From contig CALQIT020000003.1 in the NCBI GenBank assembly GCA_943330705.2, positions 1 to 64,000 on the forward strand: DNA of 64,000 bases. The letters are read 5' to 3'. The translations under genes and the position numbers were made by a program. Position 1 is the stretch's first letter. The number at the start of each line of letters is the position of its first letter. This document shows, one piece after another, positions 32,951 to 43,211 of this stretch. The notes below the pieces were generated by a model that was given only the letters and a program-made list of their open reading frames with translations, was not told the DNA's origin and ran no database searches. Source of the DNA: Streptomyces griseus (lineage in GTDB: Bacteria; Bdellovibrionota; Bdellovibrionia; Bdellovibrionales; Bdellovibrionaceae).

Positions 32951-32980
32951 AAATTACTGAATCTTTAAGGGGCTTGTCAA
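32951..32980 (-). promoter_or_regulatory. probable promoter of tRNA-Asn
   Basis: Reading the minus strand, a perfect -35 hexamer TTGACA (32980-32975) is followed after 18 nt by TAATTT (32956-32951) as a weak -10 element, with the tRNA 5' end 13 nt further. The position and strong -35 suit a stable-RNA promoter. Confidence 0.5.
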
Positions 32981-33005
32981 GATTTGGGGGAAAAGTTTGC
33001 GTTTT

Positions 33006-33260
33006 CTAATGCTTTGCTGGGTGTTCCCCTGGGCTTTTCAGGATTTTTGTTGGCCCTGGCCCACCAATGACTACCTTTGCAGCATAGGACTGGTCTTGCA
33101 GCGCAGGAGTTGATCCAAACAATGAAACCAAAGGATTTGCCGGGTCCTTGCTAAACTGGTCCGATTTCAAATACCACATTGAGTAAATAACCATCCCCAA
33201 AACCGCTGCCAAGGAAAACAGTCGGAACACCAGGAATGAGGGTTTGGGATTTGGCTTCAT
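33006..33260 (-). CDS. small membrane-anchored protein, function unknown
   Basis: About 84 residues: a basic N-terminus (KPNPKPS), one membrane helix (about 9-30) and a polar periplasmic tail rich in Gly, Pro and Lys. The orientation rule predicts the tail outside the cytoplasm. No family is recognised. It lies between tRNA-Asn and an exported protein and is transcribed towards the tRNA. There is no strong ribosome site; the ATG at 33260 gives a normal N-terminus, whereas the upstream TTG adds only three residues. Confidence 0.55.
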   Translation of the reverse strand: MKPNPKPSFLVFRLFSLAAVLGMVIYSMWYLKSDQFSKDPANPLVSLFGSTPALQDQSYAAKVVIGGPGPTKILKSPGEHPAKH

Positions 33261-33374
33261 AAGCTGCAAATATGCCCAAGTTGTGCTTCGCCATCAAGTG
33301 CTTGCGCAATTTTGTTGCATAATGGTCACAATCGAAGTCTAAAAAATAGAGAACATTTTCAAAGGAGATTTTAA

Positions 33375-33791
33375 GTGAGAGCTATTGTCGTTATGCTAAT
33401 GTTTCCCATTGTGTCATTCGCTGCTTCAGCCCCTTCTATTTTAGACGGCTCGTGGAAGCTGAGTGCACGGATTTGTTCAGATGGTCGCAGTCCAATGGAC
33501 AATTTGAATCTAAAAGAAACTGACTACCAGACAGATTTTTCTGAATCGAACTTTAAATTTCATGGGCACATCAACCTATGTGATTTTAGCGCCGATGGAT
33601 TCTTTAAATTAGAAGGTAAGGTTCTGACAGTTTATTATACCAATAACAGCAATTGTCGGGGCCCAGGACCCAAGGGTGCCTTTAAGGGTGCGATTTTCAT
33701 TAACGAAACTGAGTTCTCGACAATTGCAAACGCCGGAACTGCTTGTCGACCAGGGGAATCCCTGATCGCAACATTTACAAAACAAAAATAG
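33375..33791 (+). CDS. exported small protein, lipocalin-like
   Basis: A 138-residue protein starting at GTG with AAAGGAG 7 nt upstream. It has a signal peptide (hydrophobic core 4-15, SFAAS cleavage area). The mature part is mostly beta strand, begins ILDGSWKLSARIC and has four Cys (near 33, 71, 96 and 125) that could form disulphides; the G-x-W start and alternating strands recall lipocalin-like domains, but this is a structural guess. It stands alone and converges with the following membrane protein gene. Confidence 0.65.
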   Translation: MRAIVVMLMFPIVSFAASAPSILDGSWKLSARICSDGRSPMDNLNLKETDYQTDFSESNFKFHGHINLCDFSADGFFKLEGKVLTVYYTNNSNCRGPGPKGAFKGAIFINETEFSTIANAGTACRPGESLIATFTKQK

Positions 33792-33816
33792 TCGTCGTTT
33801 AAATTAATACTCAAAA

Positions 33817-35064
33817 TTAATACTGTGCAAAGACGAATTCACAGCGCAAGCCTCCTGCAGTGGGGGCTGGCGAATACCACTCATAGGCGTTGTTTTTCTG
33901 ATATTCTTCAAATAATCCGTTTGCCAATCTTGGGATTTCAGTTCTGATTTTTTCTAAAAATTTCACAGTCAAATCAGTCTTTACCCAACTTGCAAGTCCT
34001 ATGACTCCACTTATGCCAATCCAAAGAATCGGTCGCAGATGCAGGCTCATCAATTCAATATTCGGAGTAAAATAACCAACCGCTGAGTCGCGCATCCGAT
34101 CTGTCATATTAAAGAAATCCTTTAATTTCTGATGGCCAACCAAGCCATTGATTTTTTTGGACAATTGCCCCCAGCCAAAACCAGCAAAACTATATGCAAC
34201 GGAAAGCCCAAAAATAATTGGTAGTGTTGCGACAACGGCCTCTGACAATTTAAAATGATTGGGATCCTTTACTAAAGTTGCCGCCGAGCCTCCGGCGATG
34301 ACAATTCCCATGCGAACGGCTTGAACGGTGATATTGTAACAAAAATCAACAAAAGCATTGGTCATCCGCTCAGCCACATCAGTTTTTAGACTTTCTAATC
34401 CCGTCGATTTTATCAATTTTTTTCTGATTCGATCACCCACCACTGAGACCATCTTTCCCCAAACCCCTTGGCGAAGACCAAACGCCAAAATCATGGCCAC
34501 GGTAAGTGCGGTTTCGCCGATTCGGACCATCGAAGTGTATTGGGAAGCATTCACCCAAACAAAAACTGATTTTGCGGTGACCACTGTTAAAAGCGTAAAA
34601 TTAATGATTTTCGGAAGTGATATTCGACGCGAAATAGGACTTTTCTTTTCCGGAACTGCTTGTTTGTCTTCATTCGAAAATAGAAGATTAACCGGATCCT
34701 TTGCTATCGATGATTGTCCGAGGGATTCGGTTGCATTCCCATTTTTTGATTTTTCGAGGATAACATTTGCGCTATCATAGACATTTTCTACATCACTTGA
34801 AATGACCAGGTCGTGATTGCGGTTGCTCGCGACCAAATTTTCCAGCACTTCGGGGACGCCTTCAATAGGAATAGAAAAGGTTCCAGTTTGAATTTTTTTA
34901 ACCTCAGATTCTGGATCTGATGGCGCCTCTGTAGGCTCAATTACAAAAGTTTCAACCGACGGATTTGCCAAACCTGCATTTTGAGCGGGATCTTTTGCAA
35001 GGCCTGGGCTACTTACTGTCAGCCAAAGAATTAGACTTAGCAGAACACGAACAATTCTTCTCAT
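33817..35064 (-). CDS. exported protein with C-terminal membrane segments, function unknown
   Basis: A 415-residue protein with a signal peptide (residues 1-23, ending PGLA), a polar acidic region of about 120 residues and then several hydrophobic helices (about 152-170, 182-200, 245-262, 272-295 and 345-362). The layout suggests a periplasmic domain followed by an inner-membrane part. GAGGAG precedes the ATG by 10 nt. No motif that I know is present. It is separated from the secA operon by 270 bp of AT-rich sequence with no gene and with only a simple A/T palindrome near 35173-35193. Confidence 0.65.
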   Translation of the reverse strand: MRRIVRVLLSLILWLTVSSPGLAKDPAQNAGLANPSVETFVIEPTEAPSDPESEVKKIQTGTFSIPIEGVPEVLENLVASNRNHDLVISSDVENVYDSANVILEKSKNGNATESLGQSSIAKDPVNLLFSNEDKQAVPEKKSPISRRISLPKIINFTLLTVVTAKSVFVWVNASQYTSMVRIGETALTVAMILAFGLRQGVWGKMVSVVGDRIRKKLIKSTGLESLKTDVAERMTNAFVDFCYNITVQAVRMGIVIAGGSAATLVKDPNHFKLSEAVVATLPIIFGLSVAYSFAGFGWGQLSKKINGLVGHQKLKDFFNMTDRMRDSAVGYFTPNIELMSLHLRPILWIGISGVIGLASWVKTDLTVKFLEKIRTEIPRLANGLFEEYQKNNAYEWYSPAPTAGGLRCEFVFAQY

Positions 35065-35334
35065 AAGCGCCAGCTCCTCAAATTAAAGCTGTCTAACTAG
35101 GTGACAGCCGCAGATCCCTATTCTTTGGGGTTCTTAAAGATCAGAGAGGTGCATCTTTCATTCCAAAGCCGTTTTAAAAAATTATTTTTTAAGCCATTGA
35201 AATCATTGATTTTTTTTACGCCTAATGAGTAGTATCAAAACCAGCTACGGCGAAGTTCTAATCATCCTATTTACAAATTACAAAAAATTTCAAAAATCCA
35301 AAAAGTAGCAAAGTAGAAGTAATTATCCGAGATC

Positions 35335-35943
35335 TTACTTTCGTAGAATAACCGAGCCGCTATTTTCAATCGAGCCATTGTCCTGCTTTGGCGTGGCATT
35401 GGGTAGGCTGTGATCGACAGCAGGATCAGGATTTGAAGAACCATACTGAGAACGCATCCGATGCAAATTTCGGTTCAGTTTGCCGTCTACTCCGACTGCG
35501 GCCTCAACGTCCGCAAGGGATTTGGCCTCGATTTTTTTATAGATACGTTCAATTTTTAAGCCGCGCTCAGGATAGCGGTAGCGCAGTGTGGATCTTTTTT
35601 TGTCGTAGTCCTCAATCATTTTCTGCATTTCTTTGTGCTCTTTAACTATTTCTTGAATCAAGGGCTTTACGTTGGGTGAATCGTTCGCCATTTCTTTTTT
35701 TTCATGCAAAAGTCTTTCAATGATCGCTTGTTTCATTTTTATTTTTGCGGAAAGTTCGGTAATTTTACCTTCTAGTTCCACCCAGGCAGGCAAGGGTGCC
35801 ATATCCTTTGCAGTACTACCGCCGCCTTTCTTAGCCTCGTCGCCAGCAGCCGGTGGTGGAGGTTCATTAGCTTTAACTAGCGGTATAAACGAAATCATCA
35901 ATACCCCAATGACGGCAGCAATTTTCAAGTGTTTAGTAAACAT
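35335..35943 (-). CDS. exported coiled-coil protein, last gene of the secA operon
   Basis: A 202-residue protein with a signal peptide (core 8-24, VKANE), a Pro- and Gly-rich spacer, then a long charged helical stretch (about 52-115: WVELEGKITELSAKIKMKQAI and following heptads) that should form a coiled coil, and a polar tail ending NSGSVILRK. It overlaps the upstream zinc-ribbon gene by 11 bp, so the two are translated together. I recognise no family. Its position suggests a periplasmic partner of the zinc-ribbon protein. Confidence 0.65.
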   Translation of the reverse strand: MFTKHLKIAAVIGVLMISFIPLVKANEPPPPAAGDEAKKGGGSTAKDMAPLPAWVELEGKITELSAKIKMKQAIIERLLHEKKEMANDSPNVKPLIQEIVKEHKEMQKMIEDYDKKRSTLRYRYPERGLKIERIYKKIEAKSLADVEAAVGVDGKLNRNLHRMRSQYGSSNPDPAVDHSLPNATPKQDNGSIENSGSVILRK

Positions 35944-36580
35944 TTTGCCTCCAGCGTACCGTCAATGGTAAATCGCGCAAACGATGCACCAGCACACTAG
36001 CTTTTGCGGGATTTAGGTCTTTCAATTCGATTCGACCGTCTTCAAGTTTGTTCATTATCTCACGCAGATCCCACTGAAATTTAGGGTCTAAAAGGGCATC
36101 TTTTAAGTTTTCACGCACATCTTTTGTATCAATTCCCTCAATCACAATGGTGTAACTGAGCGGACCTTGGCTGGTGCGCTCTGAGTTTGCAAACTCTAGA
36201 ACATCGGCAAATCCCGAAGTCTCAGGCATCGCAGGCAAAGGATCCATTGGTAAGGCAGGGTCTGGCGGTACGGGATCCAAGGCTAAATCTTCTGGTTGAA
36301 ATTGACCCGAAGGCAAAGTGTTTGTTGGTAAAGTGTCCGCTGGTAATGGATCCAAACCCTGAGAGTTTTCAAAATAATTTTCAATGGCTGCAGAACTAAC
36401 TTTAGTGGATGCTATTTGAGAATCTGTCTGGGTATCTGTCTGGGTACCTGGGGGGGATGCTGAAGTCTCGCTGACTTGGACCCCGCCTTCCATATCGATA
36501 AAAAGCAAGGATTGACACTGAGAGCACGCAACCACTCCAAAATCTTGATCAAGAGTGGCTGCGCAGACTGGGCAATTCAC
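35933..36580 (-). CDS. zinc-ribbon protein with acidic Pro-rich linker
   Basis: A 215-residue protein starting at GTG right after the secA stop, so it is coupled to secA. Residues 3-24 form a small zinc ribbon CPVC...CSQC. A long linker rich in Pro, Asp, Thr and Ser follows, with repeats of DPLPADTLP type, and the C-terminal 80 residues form a compact domain (YTIVIEGIDTKDVRENLKDA, then WDLREIMNKLEDGRIELKDL and KASVLVHRLRDLPLTVRW). No membrane segment is present. It is unlike SecC or SecA tails, and a link with secretion is only suggested by gene order. Confidence 0.65.
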   Translation of the reverse strand: MNCPVCAATLDQDFGVVACSQCQSLLFIDMEGGVQVSETSASPPGTQTDTQTDSQIASTKVSSAAIENYFENSQGLDPLPADTLPTNTLPSGQFQPEDLALDPVPPDPALPMDPLPAMPETSGFADVLEFANSERTSQGPLSYTIVIEGIDTKDVRENLKDALLDPKFQWDLREIMNKLEDGRIELKDLNPAKASVLVHRLRDLPLTVRWRQNVY

Positions 36581-39313
36581 CTAACGGCGACTCCGAGTTT
36601 CTTTTTCTGCTTTTTCCATTCGTCGGCGTTGTTCACGATTCATTTGTCGGTCCGGTGATGACGCGGGACCAGCGGTCATTCGCATCCGCTGCCGAGCAGG
36701 AGCCTCGCCGCTTTCAGACGGCTCTTGACCGCCGTTGGAGCGCGCTGCTTTAGCCGCGGCCTGAGGAATTTGGATAGCCCCGATATTTTCAGAAGCACCT
36801 TGGTAGTCCAGTTCATCTAAATCTGGATTCTTCAACATTCCCGAAATGGCCGAATCCGCCTGATCAGAATTTGCAAACTGAATTTTCATTAGCTTTTCAA
36901 TGGTGTCAGCTTTGATCATCTTATTCAAAGCCTCGAAAGCACTAAAGGCCTCTTTTTTATACTCAATGATTGGATCTTTTTGTGCATATCCGCGAAGATT
37001 GATGCCTTCTTTAATCCGGTCAACACGAGCTAAATGCTCTTTCCAAAGAAAATCAATTGCCTGCAGTAAGAATGTTTTTTGTAGCTGCTGCCAGTAAGGT
37101 CCAAAGCTTTTTTGCTGACGATCATAGGTTTCCTTTACAACTTTCCCAACCGCCGTTGTTATGACCTCAGAGTCAATATTAGGGAAAGTAGTAAAATCAA
37201 TACGCACGCCGAATTGAGCACTTAATATTGTGTTCAGATTTTCTAGATTCAAATCCTGTGGCTTCAATCCTTCGGGTACGTGGGTATCCAAAATATCAGA
37301 GGTCAAGTCCGCAAGCATGTCCAAAACAGTTCGTTCAATTTCAAGACCTTCCATGATTTTTTTGCGCATGCCGTAGATAATCGACCGTTGTTGGTTCATG
37401 ACATTGTCATAATCCAGCAAGTGCTTGCGGATATCAAAATTATGTCCTTCGACTTTTTTCTGTGCGCCCTCAATCGACCGACTAACCATGCCGGCAACAA
37501 TTGGCTCATCATCTGGAACATTCAGACGATTCATAACTTTTTGAATCATTTCTCCGTTGAAAATTCGCATTAAATTATCTTCCAACGAAAGATAAAATCG
37601 AGAAGCCCCTGGGTCACCTTGACGACCCGACCGACCACGCAGCTGATTATCGATCCGGCGGGACTCATGCCGTTCAGTTCCGACAATATACAAACCGCCT
37701 GCGGAGATAACATCTTTCTTTTCTTGCTCGCACAGAATTTTGTATTTTGCGAAAATAGTTTCATACTCAGGTCCTGTTTCTTCTTTTGCTTCCCGGCGGG
37801 CCATGTTTTCAGGATTGCCACCCAGTAAAATATCAGTTCCACGTCCTGCCATATTAGTGGCAATAGTGATGGCTGCTTTACGTCCGGCTTGGGCGATAAT
37901 CTCGGCTTCCCGTTCATGGGCTTTTGCATTTAAAACGTCATGGCGAACACCAGCTTTTTTCAAATAACTGCTTAATAGCTCAGATTTTTCAATACTTGCT
38001 GTTCCAATTAAAACTGGTTGGCCTTGTTCATGGCGCAGATTTACATCTTTGATGATGGCTTCGAATTTGGCCTTTTCTGTTTTGTAAACTAAGTCGTCTT
38101 CGTCCTTACGGCTAATTGGTTTGTTGGGCGGGATGACTGAAACATTTAGACTATATATTTTTTTGAACTCAACAGCCTCGGTGTCTGCCGTCCCTGTCAT
38201 TCCAGCTAGTTTATTGTACATACGGAAATAGTTTTGGAATGTTATCGTTGCCAATGTTTGATTTTCATTTTTAACATCGACGCCTTCTTTGGCCTCGATA
38301 GCTTGGTGCAGACCATCACTCCAGCGACGGCCCGGCATCAATCGTCCAGTGAATTCATCAACAATGATGACCTCGCCGGCAGTAACCATATATTCAACGT
38401 CACGGCGGTACAGATAATGTGCCTTAAGCCCTTGGTAAACAAGGTGCAGAAGTTCGATATTTTGCGGATCATAAATATTTTCGACTTCTAGAAGTTTTTC
38501 AACACTAGTGTTCCCCACTTCAGTAAGGGACGCTGTCTTAGATTTTTCTTCCATCGTGTAATCCACATCTTTTTTCAAATGCGGAATAATTTTGTTCACC
38601 AGGACATATTTATCTGTCGACGCTTCAGCTGGTCCCGAGATAATCAGCGGCGTTCTTGCCTCATCAATTAAAATTGAATCGCATTCATCAACAATCGCAA
38701 AATTAAGCGGACGTTGAACCATGTCTTTGAGGTCGAATTTCATGTTGTCGCGAAGATAGTCAAAGCCAAATTCGTTATTGGTTCCGTAGGTAATATCAGA
38801 GCCATAACCTTGCTGGCGTTGTTGATCACTTAGATCATGGACAATAACTCCGACTGACAAACCTAACCAGGTATACAGGCGGCCCATCCACTCGGCGTCG
38901 CGCTTTGCGAGGTAATCATTTACCGTAACTACGTGCACACCTTTGCCACTTAATGCGTTTAGATAAACGGGTAAGGTGGCGACCAATGTTTTACCCTCAC
39001 CGGTTCGCATCTCTGCAATATTACCCTTGTGAAGAATGTAGCCGCCAATCAATTGCACGTCATAGTGGCGCATACCTAAAACCCGCTTCGAGGCTTCGCG
39101 GCAAACAGCAAAGGCATCAGGCAAAATTTGGTCCAAAGATTCGCCTTTTTGAACGCGATCTTTAAATTCAGCTGACTTCGCTTTTAAGGCGTCATCGGAC
39201 AGCAAAGCTATCGCGGGCTCAAGACTGTTAATTTTTTCCACGATAGGGCGAATAGCCTTCATTTCGCGTTCGTGCTTGGTTCCAAATATTGATCGTAAGA
39301 CTGCGTTAATCAT
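36581..39313 (-). CDS. secA: preprotein translocase motor subunit SecA
   Basis: A complete 910-residue ATPase that drives export through SecYEG. It shows the family N-terminus, Walker A MRTGEGKTL (about 100-108), the DECDSILIDEARTPLIISG Walker B region, the preprotein cross-linking segment, TNMAGRGTDILLGGNP and the GRSGRQGDPG arginine-finger motif of the second nucleotide fold, and the helical scaffold. The C-terminal zinc-binding motif (CxCxSGxxxxxCH) that contacts SecB is absent; the tail is instead basic (MNREQRRRMEKAEKETRSRR). It follows trmL by 34 bp and is coupled to the zinc-ribbon gene. Confidence 0.98.
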   Translation of the reverse strand: MINAVLRSIFGTKHEREMKAIRPIVEKINSLEPAIALLSDDALKAKSAEFKDRVQKGESLDQILPDAFAVCREASKRVLGMRHYDVQLIGGYILHKGNIAEMRTGEGKTLVATLPVYLNALSGKGVHVVTVNDYLAKRDAEWMGRLYTWLGLSVGVIVHDLSDQQRQQGYGSDITYGTNNEFGFDYLRDNMKFDLKDMVQRPLNFAIVDECDSILIDEARTPLIISGPAEASTDKYVLVNKIIPHLKKDVDYTMEEKSKTASLTEVGNTSVEKLLEVENIYDPQNIELLHLVYQGLKAHYLYRRDVEYMVTAGEVIIVDEFTGRLMPGRRWSDGLHQAIEAKEGVDVKNENQTLATITFQNYFRMYNKLAGMTGTADTEAVEFKKIYSLNVSVIPPNKPISRKDEDDLVYKTEKAKFEAIIKDVNLRHEQGQPVLIGTASIEKSELLSSYLKKAGVRHDVLNAKAHEREAEIIAQAGRKAAITIATNMAGRGTDILLGGNPENMARREAKEETGPEYETIFAKYKILCEQEKKDVISAGGLYIVGTERHESRRIDNQLRGRSGRQGDPGASRFYLSLEDNLMRIFNGEMIQKVMNRLNVPDDEPIVAGMVSRSIEGAQKKVEGHNFDIRKHLLDYDNVMNQQRSIIYGMRKKIMEGLEIERTVLDMLADLTSDILDTHVPEGLKPQDLNLENLNTILSAQFGVRIDFTTFPNIDSEVITTAVGKVVKETYDRQQKSFGPYWQQLQKTFLLQAIDFLWKEHLARVDRIKEGINLRGYAQKDPIIEYKKEAFSAFEALNKMIKADTIEKLMKIQFANSDQADSAISGMLKNPDLDELDYQGASENIGAIQIPQAAAKAARSNGGQEPSESGEAPARQRMRMTAGPASSPDRQMNREQRRRMEKAEKETRSRR

Positions 39314-39347
39314 AGGTGATTTAGTCTAAAGATCACGACCTAAATGA

Positions 39348-39926
39348 TCAAGGCTGATTGAGTCGGGACTGGTTCTGGCGGACAGCTTCGTAAAGAACAA
39401 TAGCCACCGCAGTGGCAAGGTTCAGTCCGCGAATAGGACCTAAGATGGGAATCTGAAGCAAGCGATCCGAATTTCGACGCATAAGGTCTTCGGGTAAGCC
39501 TTTGGTCTCTTTTCCAAAGACGAACCAATCACCAGGCTGATATTGCACATCAAAGTAGCTTTTATTGGACCTGGCAGAAAAAACAAATACCCGTGAGGGG
39601 TCAGTAACTTGTTTTTCCCAATCGGCAACAGTGTCATGGCTGTCCCAATGCAAATGTTGCCAATAATCTAGACCCGCGCGCTTTAGATTGCGGTCAGTAA
39701 TTTTAAAGCCCAGGTTGCCGATCAAATGAAGTTCAGACCGAGTGCCGACGCAGGTTCGTCCGATATTTCCGGTATTTTGTGGAATTTCGGGCTCGACCAA
39801 AGCCACCTTAAATAGTGGCTCAAATAATGGCTTTGCCAAACCAGATAGACCGGCTAAATCAGGTGCGCCATCCCTAGGACGGCCACCGCGTAGAATTTTA
39901 TCAATTGAGGTATCGGAAGACTTCAT
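39348..39926 (-). CDS. trmL: tRNA (cytidine/uridine-34 2'-O)-methyltransferase TrmL
   Basis: A 192-residue SPOUT-class methyltransferase with the family motifs PEIPQNTGNIGRTC (1), FGKETKGLPEDL (2) and IPILGPIRGLNLATAVAIVLYE (3), the last forming the knot that holds SAM. It modifies the wobble base of tRNA-Leu isoacceptors. The N-terminal 35 residues (KILRGGRPRDG and following) are an extension compared with the usual 155-residue enzyme and may reflect a start further in, for example near VALVEPEIP; no better start codon with a ribosome site is seen. It overlaps the preceding gene by 26 bp. Confidence 0.93.
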   Translation of the reverse strand: MKSSDTSIDKILRGGRPRDGAPDLAGLSGLAKPLFEPLFKVALVEPEIPQNTGNIGRTCVGTRSELHLIGNLGFKITDRNLKRAGLDYWQHLHWDSHDTVADWEKQVTDPSRVFVFSARSNKSYFDVQYQPGDWFVFGKETKGLPEDLMRRNSDRLLQIPILGPIRGLNLATAVAIVLYEAVRQNQSRLNQP

Positions 39927-40503
39927 GGCCTAACTTTGATAGGGCAAGACGTCTGCCTTTGTCTACAATCATTTCCAATTTCATGAGTTCGCGATAAAGA
40001 CCCAAATCTATGGGAATTATCTCTCGACCCAAAATGGCTCCAAGGCGCTGAATATACGCTTTTTGTCGGTCCGTTAGCTGATCGGCCAGCACGGGATGGG
40101 CTGCTAAAGCCGCTTTCCAGTCCCCACCCTCAATTTTTGCGGCGTTTTTTGGCAATTTGCTTGGATTCATAAAATAAACCCAGACATCTTCAGCGATCGT
40201 TCCGTCTCGCAACTCAACCTTGCAGGTTTTGCGAAAATAAAGGCTTTTTGCACAGTCCAACTGATTGAAACCATGAAATTGGTCCAACAAATTGATTAGC
40301 AAATCCGAAGCATTGAGAGTCACCAATTGCCCGGATACGATATCGTCTCCCTCTTCCAAAAGAACTGGATATCCAACCGTTAATTTAAACGCTGTACCTT
40401 GAACAACGCCGGGCACAGAACTCGAAACAAAATCGCTAATTTTGTTAAAGTGAACCAAACCCTCTGACATAGAACCATAAACAAAGAATTTCACCCCAGT
40501 CAT
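39901..40503 (-). CDS. gamma-glutamylcyclotransferase-like (AIG2/GGCT fold) protein
   Basis: A 200-residue protein opening with KFFVYGSMSEG, the YGS(L/M) loop of the GGCT-like fold, and continuing with VVQGTAFKLTVGYPVLLEEGDDIVSGQLVTL and LLDQFHGF, the usual G-x-L-x-x-x-x-YP...V-x-G-x-x and LDxxEG-like positions. The last 60 residues form helices not seen in minimal members. Such proteins cleave gamma-glutamyl amines or act on small conjugates, but some family members have lost activity. GGAGG stands 8 nt before the ATG. First gene of the trmL-secA operon. Confidence 0.7.
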   Translation of the reverse strand: MTGVKFFVYGSMSEGLVHFNKISDFVSSSVPGVVQGTAFKLTVGYPVLLEEGDDIVSGQLVTLNASDLLINLLDQFHGFNQLDCAKSLYFRKTCKVELRDGTIAEDVWVYFMNPSKLPKNAAKIEGGDWKAALAAHPVLADQLTDRQKAYIQRLGAILGREIIPIDLGLYRELMKLEMIVDKGRRLALSKLGHEVFRYLN

Positions 40504-41179
<676 letters not shown>

Positions 41180-41218
41180 AAATTTATTAGAATATAAACA
41201 ACTGGGGAGGACTCGAAG

Positions 41219-42634
41219 ATGACAGTACAAGAGGCTATAAAGTACTCAAAAGACAAAGGTGCCCGAATGGTGGACCTTAAGTTCTGTGATCTCATGGGAA
41301 TGTGGCAGCACTTTACCATCCCGATTTCAGGATTGGTTCCCGATCTTTTCGAAGAGGGCCTAGGCTTTGACGGCAGCTCGATTCGGGGCTGGAGGGGTAT
41401 CGAGGAATCAGACATGGTTGTACGACCTGATCCCGCAACCGCAAAAATGGATCCGTTTATGGAAGTACCTACGGTTTCGTTTATTTGCGACGTTGTTCTT
41501 CCTGAAACACTTCAACCTTACAATCGCGATCCGCGGCAGATTTTACGAAAAGCAGTGGCTTACTTAAAATCCACAGGCATCGCTGATGTGGCTTACTTTG
41601 GGCCCGAAGCCGAGTTTTTTATTTTCGACGATGTTCGTTATGATCAGACTAACAATGCTGCTTTCTATCAAATTGATTCAGACGAGGGCACTTGGAATAC
41701 CGGCCGCGATGAAGGCGGAAAGAACTTAGGTTACAAACCCCGCCATAAAGAAGGCTACTTCCCAGTTCTTCCAATAGATTCCCTGCATGACCTAAGAACT
41801 GAAATGTGCCTAGAGCTTGAGCGTTGCGGAATGGAAGTCGAGCGTCAGCATCATGAAGTTGCCAGTGCCGGACAGGCTGAAATCAACATTAAGTTTGATG
41901 AAGCTTTGCCCATGGCTGATAAAATGATGTGGTTCAAATATGTCATTAAGAATGTTGCCCGTCGCCACCAAAAAACCGTTACCTTCATGCCAAAACCCCT
42001 CTTTGGCGATAATGGCTCTGGAATGCATATTCACATTTCATTGTGGAAAGACGGAAAGAATCTTTTTGCCGGAAATAAGTATGCGGGCCTATCTGATACA
42101 GCCCTTTATTGTATTGGTGGAATTTTAAAACACGCCCCTGCATTGTGTGGAATTATCAATCCGACAACGAATTCATATAAACGCTTGGTTCCGGGCTTTG
42201 AAGCGCCGATTAAATTGGCCTATAGTTTTAAAAATCGTTCGGCGGCAGTGCGAATCCCTAATTCGGGACCCAATCCAAATGCTAAACGGATCGAATTTCG
42301 AACTCCTGATCCAACAGCAAATATCTATCTTGCCCAGGCTGCTTTGATTATGGCGGCTGTCGACGGTATTATTAATAAAACCCATCCAGGGGATCCCTTG
42401 GACAAGGACATCTATGGATTGCCACCCGAAGAGGCTGCAAAAGTCCCGTCGATTCCTGGTTCTTTAGAGGAATCATTGCAAAACATGAAATTGCATGGCG
42501 ACTTCTTGAAAAAAGGAGATGTTTTTTCAACCGAGTTAATCGAGACCTGGATCAATTGGAAGATAGAAAAAGAAATTCGTCCAATCCAACAACGCCCAGT
42601 CCCTTACGAATTTTACCTTTACTACGATCTGTAA
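41219..42634 (+). CDS. glnA: glutamine synthetase type I
   Basis: The 471-residue enzyme joins ammonia to glutamate with ATP. Typical segments are [10 protein letters not shown], the metal site [30 protein letters not shown], the flap [28 protein letters not shown] and [20 protein letters not shown]. Tyr399 in DIYGLPPEE corresponds to the adenylylated Tyr of the beta subtype, consistent with control by GlnE and PII. GGGGAGGA precedes the ATG. A strong intrinsic terminator lies about 70 bp after the stop. The enzyme forms dodecamers in the cytoplasm. Confidence 0.98.
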   Translation: MTVQEAIKYSKDKGARMVDLKFCDLMGMWQHFTIPISGLVPDLFEEGLGFDGSSIRGWRGIEESDMVVRPDPATAKMDPFMEVPTVSFICDVVLPETLQPYNRDPRQILRKAVAYLKSTGIADVAYFGPEAEFFIFDDVRYDQTNNAAFYQIDSDEGTWNTGRDEGGKNLGYKPRHKEGYFPVLPIDSLHDLRTEMCLELERCGMEVERQHHEVASAGQAEINIKFDEALPMADKMMWFKYVIKNVARRHQKTVTFMPKPLFGDNGSGMHIHISLWKDGKNLFAGNKYAGLSDTALYCIGGILKHAPALCGIINPTTNSYKRLVPGFEAPIKLAYSFKNRSAAVRIPNSGPNPNAKRIEFRTPDPTANIYLAQAALIMAAVDGIINKTHPGDPLDKDIYGLPPEEAAKVPSIPGSLEESLQNMKLHGDFLKKGDVFSTELIETWINWKIEKEIRPIQQRPVPYEFYLYYDL

Positions 42635-42701
42635 ATAACTATTGCTTAAAAGCATCGGATTCCTAACCAGGGTCTGATTGCAGCGTGTAAAATCTAAGTT
42701 G

Positions 42702-42740
42702 GCGGTAAGCTAAAATATAGCTTGCCGCTTTTCTTTTTTT
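42702..42740 (+). terminator. intrinsic terminator after glnA
   Basis: GCGGTAAGCTA and TAGCTTGCCGC pair almost perfectly around a short AAAATA loop, followed by TTTTCTTTTTTT. It lies 67 bp after the glnA stop and 26 bp before the next start, so it should end the glnBA message. Confidence 0.92.
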
Positions 42741-42765
42741 AAATTTCAAGCTACCCTTAGGCAAT

Positions 42766-43164
42766 ATGAAAAACGAATCTTATCGAAATTTTATGGGATA
42801 TCTCTGGGTTCAAAAAGAGGACAACGTTTATACTATCGGAATCAACGAAGATGGCCTCGAAGACTTTGAAACTATCGAGTCCGTTGATTTGCCGCGCGAG
42901 AACGAGGAAATTGAAGCCGACGTTGTTTGCGGAGCCTTAGAGACCGATGAGGGTCCATTGGATTTGTATTCGCCTGTTTCTGGGAAAGTTATTGAACTCA
43001 ATCCCGCGGTTATCGAGGATCCATCAATCATCACCGAAGATCCCTATGATGCCTGGCTTTTGAAAGTCGAATCTGACGAGGAAATGGATGAACCAGATGA
43101 CGACGATGACGACGATGATGACGACGATCGTGATAGGGAAAAAGACGAGGACGAGGAAGACTAA
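42766..43164 (+). CDS. GcvH-like (lipoyl/biotinyl fold) protein lacking the lipoyl lysine, acidic tail
   Basis: Residues 10-105 resemble glycine cleavage H protein: MGYLWVQKEDNVYTIGINEDGLEDF, then VDLPRENEEIEADVVCGALET, then LDLYSPVSGKVIELNPAVIEDPSIITEDPYDAWLLKV. In true GcvH the hairpin reads ESVKAxSDIYSPVSG with the lipoylated Lys; here ETDEGPLDLYSPVSG has no Lys in the turn. The protein ends in a run of eleven Asp and a further acidic segment. It therefore cannot carry lipoate as GcvH does and may be a binding or regulatory relative, as known for some GcvH-like proteins. No gcvT or gcvP is near. Confidence 0.7.
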   Translation: MKNESYRNFMGYLWVQKEDNVYTIGINEDGLEDFETIESVDLPRENEEIEADVVCGALETDEGPLDLYSPVSGKVIELNPAVIEDPSIITEDPYDAWLLKVESDEEMDEPDDDDDDDDDDDRDREKDEDEED

Positions 43165-43211
43165 TTAGTTCATTGTTGGGAATAGATACTACAATGGGCG
43201 TTGAACCTGAA

